Shown here: in pieces, positions 57,249-64,000 of the stretch | Numbering within the stretch: the stretch's first letter is position 1 | How the letters are laid out: every line of letters begins with the position of its first letter | NCBI GenBank assembly: GCA_033085395.1 | Contig: JANQBS010000099.1 | Location: 62,001-126,000, forward strand | DNA: 64,000 nucleotides | Direction of reading: 5' to 3' | From: Xanthoparmelia taractica | Lineage: Eukaryota; Ascomycota; Lecanoromycetes; Lecanorales; Parmeliaceae | Program-made: the position numbers and the translations under genes | Notes under the pieces: model-generated | What the model saw: the letters and a program-made list of their open reading frames with translations, nothing else | Databases searched by the model: none | Told to the model about the DNA's origin: nothing

Positions 57249-60200
57249 TCACAGCTGGAACTGCTCCAGATACTTCGTCGCAGCCTCTACAGCATCATCC
57301 AGCTTTTCCGGATGCGGCCCATTACTTACGCAGGTCGACCCTTTCCCTACAGCTTTTCCACCAACAACGCTTGAGATCTTAGCGGCCCATTCGCTGGCAG
57401 AGAGGCCGGCTTTGCTCGCTTCCTAGAAACTGTATTTAGTTGCTGAAGGTAATGACGAAGGGGGAGGAGCATACCTCGGAAACATGGCATCCGTGAATCA
57501 CTTTCCCCTCTTCCTCATCCGCCGCAAATAGATACACCGTCTTATCCTTGTTCTTCGTCTGCACATGCTTAACCGCATCACTGATGGCCTTGGTGTTCGC
57601 TGAGATAGGTATCTTGGCGATGTACCGCTTGCTATCCTTGTGCTTCGCGAAGAACTCAGTGACAGCATCCAGAGCCTTCTTCGTCTCAGCCTTCTGCACC
57701 GCTTTCTGCTCCTCGAGCTGGGCCTTGACGATCTTAGCGAACTGATCTCGTAGTTTGGACTTTGTGATCCAGGATATCGAAAGCTGATTCAGATCCGATT
57801 GTGTACTTTTGATTTCTTGCTCCTTCTGGTGGCCATGACGCATGCGTTCGAGTTGTTTTAATCTCTTTTGAAATTCCACCGCCACTCGTTGCACGGCGTA
57901 GGCATCTTCGCCGGTCACGGCGACGATACGCCGTATGCCCTTGGCGATGCCGCTCTCTTCTACGATGACGAGCTCTTTGATATCACCGCTCTTCTGCACA
58001 TGAGTTCCACCACAGAATTCCACGCTCACTCCTCTCCATTTGGGGTCTTTGACGTTTTGGAGTAGTTCTTCGACCTCGACGCCAACGGAAACGACTCGTA
58101 CAGGATCTGGGTATGTCTCACCGAAGACAGCGCGGAGCCCCTCGATTTCTCTCGCTGTAGCGAGAGGTACGCTCTTCGAGTATACTTGGCAGTTTTGCCT
58201 GATGTATCTGGTTGAGATATCTTCGATTCGCTCTAGCTCCTCGATTGAGACACCCGCTTTATGCGAAAAGTCGAACCGCAGCTTCTCCGGCGCCACAAGA
58301 GAGCCCTTCTGATCCACGCCGTCTCCAAGGACTTCTCTTAGCGCAAAGTTGAGAATGTGCGTGCCCGTATGGTTGTTACGTATTGGCCACCTTCGAAGCT
58401 CGTCGTATTCGCAGATAACTTCGTCCCCAACGGAGAGGGAGCCATACTTCAAGTAGCCGGTGTGTAGCACGTAGCCAGCATAGACCTGCACATTCTCGAC
58501 GTTGAGTTCAGCAACACCATCAATGATGATCTTGCCTGTATCGTTCTCTTGGCCACCTTGCTCGGCATAGAAGTTGGTCCGGTCAACGATCAAGCCTATT
58601 TGCTCGCCTTCGGGTACTTCTTTTGTCGATTGTAGGAATTGCTTCGCATGATAGATCGCCTTAATCTGTGATGTGATGTTCTCTCTCCCGAACTTTGGGT
58701 TGTCATCCGTTGGGGGCACATCGTTCATCTTTGATAGCTTGCCTAGGTCGTGGACATCCAGCTTCACCAAATCGGAGGCAGCCTTCTTCTCTCCTCGACT
58801 TGCTTCTTTCGCCTTCAGTCGGGCCTCTTCGAACTCAGTATCGTCAATCTCCAGACCTCTCTCCTCCGCCATAAGTCTGGTCAAATCCACTGGAAAACCA
58901 AAGGTATCGTACAATCGCCAAACATCAGCACCATGCAGCTTCTTCGAATCCTTGAGCTTCGCCTTCTGTGCGTAGTGCTCAAATTGCCTCTCCCCACGGT
59001 CAAGGGTCTTAGCAAACGATTTCTCTTCTTCATTCAATATCTCGATGACATCCGACTCTTTGCCTTTGATCTCGGGAAACATATCGCTCATTTGCTGCAC
59101 TAGGGTTGGCACAATTTTCGAGAAAAATTCCCCAATCTCCGAATTGAAGTATTTCCTGGCATACCGAACGCCTCTCCTTAATACTCTGCGGACAACGTAA
59201 CCTCGGCCATCCGAGTTTGGTGTTGCTCCGTCTGTTATAGCAAAGGTGAGTGTCCGAACATGATCAGCAACTACTCGATAGGCTGTGTCAATGCCATCTG
59301 GGTCATCGTCTCCAAACTTGCCCCTATATTCTCTGGCACCAGTGACCTCCTGTATCTTGGCAAAAAGCGGAGTGAAAACGTCTGTGTCATAATTCGAAGG
59401 CTTGTTCTGCAAAACCGAAACCAATCGTTCGTAGCCCAGGCCAGTGTCAACGTGCTTGTTCGGTAGTGGCCGCAGCGACTTATCTGATTCCCGGTTGTAT
59501 TGTATGAATACGTTATTCCAAATCTCCAGTACATTGGGATCGTCTTGATTGACGAGATGGGCAGCGTTCCTGCCCCCAATTCGGTCATAATGTACCTCAC
59601 TACAAGGTCCACAAGGTCCTTGATCTCCCATCTCCCAGAAGTTGTCTTTCATATCTCCGGGCAAGATATGGTCCTCCGCGACTCCTACAGATTTCCATAT
59701 CTCCTTCGCGTCTAGATCTGGTTCTAGGCCTCCAGCTTCGTTGCCTTCGAAATACGTCACGTAGAGGCGGTCAGGTTCAATTCCATAGACCTTGGTGAGA
59801 AGCTCCCATGAGAACTCGATTGCGCCTTGCTTGAAGTAATCTCCGAAACTCCAATTTCCCAACATCTCAAAGAAGGTCTATGCCAACTGTAAGCCTAAGT
59901 CGCTGTGTGTACCTAGTCAAGGTTGGACTCACGTGGTGGTAGCTGTCCTTGCCCACATCGTCGAGATCCTTCAGACATAAGCCATGTTCTCTCGTCAATG
60001 GAGCCCAAGCTTACATTATGTTTGCCTCCCGCACGTATACACTATCCCTATCAGCTTTTTGCCCACCGAACGGAGCCATTGCTGACCTTCTGGGAGTTCA
60101 CGGCACGCTTGAGGTGCGCAAAATCCGAGGAAGGGTCAACGGTACCGAGAAATATGGATTTGTACTGGTTCATGCCAGCATTGGCGAACAGCAGAGTGGG

Positions 60201-60512
60201 ATCTGAACGCGGTACGACGGACGATGAGGGCACTGCGAGCCATATTAGTACCAGTATCTAGCTGTCTCAAGCACTGGTACTACCGAACGTATGGCCATTT
60301 TTCTTGAAGAAGTCTATGAAGGTATGTCGCACGCGCACAGCAGGCCACTCCTCCTTCTGGGACCCCATCTCAGGAACTTTACTCCCAAAATACTGAGCGT
60401 CGTGGATATGTGCGTGCTTCAGAAAGATTGGTAGCTTTGCGTTGTACCGTTTTAGTGGTAGACGGTGACTCAGAAAAGGTCCGCAACTCCTCACCACTCC
60501 CACACCTCGCAT
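57249..60512 (-). CDS. ALA1: alanyl-tRNA synthetase, probably dual-targeted
   Basis: Six exons, 60512-60284, 60232-60087, 60041-60015 (27 nt), 59968-59933 (36 nt), 59877-57475 and 57422-57249, join in frame to 1004 residues. Core motifs are [51 protein letters not shown] and GYVVRRVLRRGVRYARKYF. The editing domain has NNHTGTHILN and CGGTH. The C-terminal region ends KYLEQFQL. The first 48 residues are rich in Arg/Leu/Ser without acid at the start, like a mitochondrial presequence. A second in-frame ATG at 60368 (MGSQKEEWPAVRVRHTF) would give the cytosolic form, so both compartments could be served from one gene. Confidence 0.97.
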
Positions 60513-60816
60513 CAAGCGGAGAGCCAATGAGCGATGAACTGGACTTTAAACGAGATTCAATGCATATCTAGACCGACTTGAACCTCTACTCCGGGCTGTG
60601 GACTTCAATTAATGGGTTTCACAAGGTTGATGAACTTGGGTCACTAGGGGTATGAACTCCGCATGGCAATGCCGCAACCACACTAAAAGCTTGATCCTCT
60701 TAACGCACAGGTCCCGTTTTACTCGATACCAATATTTATTGCACATGTACTTCTATTGTATATCCGTTGATCAAAGGCCAATCCACCTAAGGAGTGAATG
60801 TCCCCAAGATTATGCA

Positions 60817-61068
60817 TTATTTGTTTCTCTTCCTTCGAGCAGTTTGAACATACGCCTGCTCCAGCATTCTATTATGGTATTCCCCGCGCAGCTCATGCGG
60901 TGAACGTTGCGCTTTCGCCATGACACCCCAAAGGGCATCTTTTCTTGCACTCCAAAACTCTGCAGCTTCGGCCGCGTTTTTGGACTCCCAGTAGGCCCCG
61001 TCGACGAGATATCTACTCTCCAGCCCAACGAACAACCTTGTGAAAATGGCAACAGTGCGATAGAACAT
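60817..61068 (-). CDS. hypothetical 83-aa protein
   Basis: An uninterrupted ORF from a true ATG reads as a plausible amphipathic protein (YLVDGAYWESKNAAEAAEFW, then GVMAKAQRSPHELRGEYH) with a basic tail QTARRKRNK. There is no signal peptide. No family is recognised. An upstream exon in another frame (MSTNTTALPTLAHQ near 61140) could belong to it through an unseen intron. Confidence 0.4.
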   Translation of the reverse strand: MFYRTVAIFTRLFVGLESRYLVDGAYWESKNAAEAAEFWSARKDALWGVMAKAQRSPHELRGEYHNRMLEQAYVQTARRKRNK

Positions 61069-61671
61069 TCACTTCCTTTTCTCCTTCGTTGATGAGCTAG
61101 AGTTGGCAGAGCGGTTGTGTTCGTAGACATCTCATACGTACCGCTGAAATAGTAGTAACAAAAATCAATTACAACATGTGAAACAGCACATACCGCAACT
61201 ATGCGAGCCAATACAATCAACATTTCATCACAGCTAAAATAACAGCTCGTGCATATCGAACAATTAAGCATAGGAGCGAGGTGCAGCCGTAACTTACGGC
61301 GTAAAGTGTATGAATGGAGTCGAAAGTCACAGAGATTGGTTATAAAAGGCAAGTATTTAGGCCCTGAAAGATGGACCCCCACATCCACTCCCGAAGGAAA
61401 GATGTCGCGGTGAGTAGTGGGCCTTTCCTGAAGGATATCATCTTCTTTGCACCAAAATAGGCCCGAACCATGGATTGAACCGATCCTCAGAGGGAAAGGG
61501 AGGTAAGGGCCAGAGTGTTGGCAAAGTATGCGCAATTTGGAGACGAAATGGGACGAAGTCTTTCGCGATGGCATAGGTTATACTTTGTTCACTTAGGCTT
61601 TTTCTGATTCATCTAGCTATGAAGAGAGAGTGAGGAAAATGCTAAAGTATGCATAATCATGATCCCATCTT

Positions 61672-62401
61672 TCATTCCTCAGGAACTGGTGCGCCGTCAG
61701 CATATCTCCCTCTCAGCACGAGTACTCAAAAAAGCTTACTCTCGATATTCCCACTATCAATCTCGTCGCTGATCTCCTTCGGACTCCTGCCATCTACCTG
61801 ACATCCCACACTGTAAGCCGTGCCCAGCACCTCCTTGACCGTCCCCGACAGTTCCTTCGCCAAGCTCTTGAATCGCATCGTCCGCGCAATGTTAATGATC
61901 TCGTCGAGCGGTATTGATTTGGAGTGCTTAATGTTCTTTTCCTTCTTTCGGTCTCGGGGTGGTTCTTTGAGAGCTTTGATAACGAGGGAAGAGGCAGAGG
62001 GGACGACTGAGACGGCAGCTTGACGGTTTTGGATGGTGAGCTTGACAGTTACACGAAGGCCTTTCTATGGATGTGTGAGCAGTCTGGATCGTACCATTGG
62101 CGGTCTTTCGTGCATACCCAGTCACCAGTAGCTTTGGCAATATCTTCTCCGACCTTCTTTGGCGAGAGACCCAAGGGACCGATCTTGGGTGCAAGAGCTG
62201 AGGAAGCACCGACTTCTCCTCCGGTTGCTCTCAAGGTGCTACGCGCATTACTGTCAGCGCGAAGCTACAGCAGCGAAATTTGGATTGATGAAATCCAAGG
62301 CGGTACATACATCTCCTTCACCTCATTGGGATCGAATTTTGGAGCTGTAGCCACATGTGTCAGCCAGTGATAATGTACTTAGGGTGCGGCAACGTACGCA
62401 T
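61672..62401 (-). CDS. RPL12: 60S ribosomal protein L12 (uL11)
   Basis: Five coding exons, 62401-62398 (ATG plus one base), 62344-62311, 62238-62118, 62064-61740 and 61685-61672, join in frame to 165 residues, the family length. The protein runs MPPKFDPNEVKE, ATGGEVGASSALAPKIGPLG, DWKGLRVTVKLTIQNRQAAV, SVVPSASSLVIKALKEPPRD and ends NIEIPEE. uL11 forms the base of the ribosomal P-stalk. Both tiny terminal exons were chosen because they alone recover the MPPKFDP start and IPEE end. The gene sits only a few hundred bases from RIP-mutated repeat DNA. Confidence 0.96.
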
Positions 62402-62639
62402 TTTGAGAATGCGATGCTTGAAAAGTGGTCGCTGGTCAAAGAAATCGAACGACTGAAGTCGTTCAGCGCAGCATTTGTGGGAGCTAGAGCGTTCAAGTCT
62501 AGCGCAGTGTCCAAATATCAGCCCTATCAGAGCGGACCTTCACTATCGAATTCTTGGCAGGAAAAGAAGATAGAAATCTACCTCCAGCTTAGTGTGGTGC
62601 TCACCCGAGGATGCCGCTTTTAGGTGTAGGCTGGATAAT

Positions 62640-64000
62640 CTATAAGAATTAATGTATAATAAATCGACGTTATCTTAAGATACTAATAAGTTATATATAA
62701 TAAGTAATATTACTTCGAGCGAAAACTTCGAATAGAAAGAAATAAATAACGAGTTAAGTTAATTAAGAGACTTATTAGAGATTAAATCTAATAAATTTAA
62801 GCTTTATTCGCTCGCCGAGAACGCTTTATTCTCTTTATATTTACGTTCTCGATCTTTATTATATTTCTTCGTAAGAGATATCTACGATAACAATAATAAT
62901 AACGATAAAAGTCTACTTTCGTAAAATATAACTTCTAGTAATATCTATCTTTTCACGACGAAGAATATTTATCTAATAGAGTTAATTAATTATAATATTA
63001 TTAAATCGAAAAACGTTTCTATTAAGATTAAGAAATCTTATATTACGCTTCGAATACGTTAACTTATATTAAGATTTAAATCTAAGAAGTTACTACGATT
63101 AAGTTAATTAAAGTGAGCTTTAATTTAAAAGTTTTTTTCTCGAAAGCTAGACGTTAACCATCGTAAAAAGAAGTGAACTTAAACTTATTTTTAATAAAAA
63201 TATCGCTTTAAAATTACGTGAAAGAATTTTAATTTACTTAGATCTCGTCTTTCGTAATTTTTATATATTTAAACTTTACTAAATTCTATTCTTACGAAAT
63301 AGTACTTACGTTTAATAGTAAATTAAAAATAATTTAATCGTTTAGATTAAAGTTATTATTTCGATAAGAATTGAAAATAGAACGAGAAGTAAAGTTATAC
63401 TAGCTAAATATAGTTTCCCAAGTAGAAATAATCGTGATAGAAATAAATTTGGGATTTCGAATATCTTAAATAAGTCGTGCTTGCTACTCTATTCTTATAT
63501 TATTATACTCACGTGAATCTACGTCGATTAAGCTTTCGTTATCTTCGAACTAAGTCTATAAGACTCGCTAGAATAAATAAAAAAATAAATATTTATTATA
63601 TTATAACGCTATATTTAATCGATTAAGAATTAGTTATTATAAAAATTATAAAAATTAAATTAACGTCTTTTTTCTCGCTATTGCTATTAAAAAATATTAT
63701 AAATTTAAAGAATTAGATACTCTTAATAATCGCTATCGTCGATTAATAGCGCTTAAGCTTAATAATTATAAAGACGTTTCGAAATACGCTAAATAATTTA
63801 AAAATATATATAATAATATTTATAATATATACGAGACGTTACGTCTTAATAAAAATTATTTTATATTCTTATTTTATATTAAGTTAAAGAAGAAGTATTA
63901 AGATTATTTTCTATATTATATATAAAATTCTAAAATAATTAATATAATCGAAAACTCTACTTTCTTACTAAAGTATACAATTTAATAATTTATTTAGATT
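62640..64000 (+). mobile_element. RIP-mutated LTR-retroelement fragment with Gag, cut by the window end
   Basis: GC drops abruptly at about 62640 and remains very low, with CpG retained and CpA/TpG nearly absent. On the plus strand near 63730-63910 a decayed Gag is readable (RYRRLIALKLNNYKDVSKYA, a stop, then LRLNKNYFIFLFYIKLKKKY), similar in plan to Copia-type Gag polyproteins. Its sequence differs from the Gag of the 33-38 kb element, so it is another family. LTR borders could not be found; the left boundary is only the composition change. Confidence 0.7.

Noticed and set aside
60810..61574. 254-codon minus-strand ORF overlapping the 83-aa ORF
   Set aside because: It is Cys/Ser/Arg-rich without domain logic and reads through the frame of the better 83-aa candidate.
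1..64000. Secondary-metabolite gene cluster or CRISPR array
   Set aside because: The lone MFS transporter has no biosynthetic core enzyme near it, and no spaced direct-repeat array exists. The genome is eukaryotic.

Overview
The window is nuclear DNA of a filamentous ascomycete (Pezizomycotina). Genes are interrupted by short introns of about 45-240 nt with GT..AG borders and CTAAC- or CTGAC-like branch points. The repeats carry the signature of repeat-induced point mutation (RIP): CpA/TpG are depleted, interiors are AT-rich, and Cys-to-Tyr, Asp-to-Asn and Trp-to-stop changes are visible. Families typical of these fungi are present (CFEM, Asp f 4-like, PTH11-like, Msb1, DHA2 transporter). I could not fix the order. 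Dothideomycetes or a neighbouring class is only a guess. About 21 genes can be modelled; most exon chains were rebuilt by hand and close in frame.

Layout. 1-8 kb: the 3' end of an unknown basic protein, a 72-aa spliced ORF, PEX13, a small RanBP2-type zinc-finger protein with a uORF that ends two bases before its start, and a DJ-1/PfpI protein. 8-14.8 kb: a 0.48-kb MITE-like element with telomere-like inverted repeats, simple-sequence tracts, and a secreted Asp f 4-like protein. 14.8-27 kb: a DHA2 MFS transporter, an Rlm1-type MADS-box factor, a DUF3140 protein and Msb1. 27-39.5 kb: a gene-poor repeat compartment with a frameshifted KP4-like relic and a complete RIP-mutated Copia retrotransposon (133-bp LTRs, 5-bp target duplication). 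39.5-44 kb: ERG28, a PTH11-like membrane protein and ERG26. 45-62.4 kb: a dense housekeeping block (CFEM protein, alpha/beta hydrolase, TVP23, an unknown 5-exon gene, VTA1, a protein disulfide isomerase, an RCR-type membrane protein, alanyl-tRNA synthetase, an 83-aa ORF, ribosomal protein L12). 62.6 kb to the end: AT-rich RIP-mutated DNA with a recognisable retroelement Gag, cut by the window edge.

Functional threads. ERG28 and ERG26 act in one sterol C4-demethylation complex and lie 2.9 kb apart. TVP23, VTA1, the RCR protein (two PPxY motifs) and the PDI serve secretion, endosomal sorting and protein folding. Msb1 and the Rlm1-type factor both belong to cell-wall and polarity signalling. The most unusual features are the terminal repeats that escaped RIP, the uORF/zinc-finger arrangement, the 8-nt and 4-nt coding exons, and an uncharacterised conserved-looking C-terminal domain in the 49.8-51.3 kb gene.
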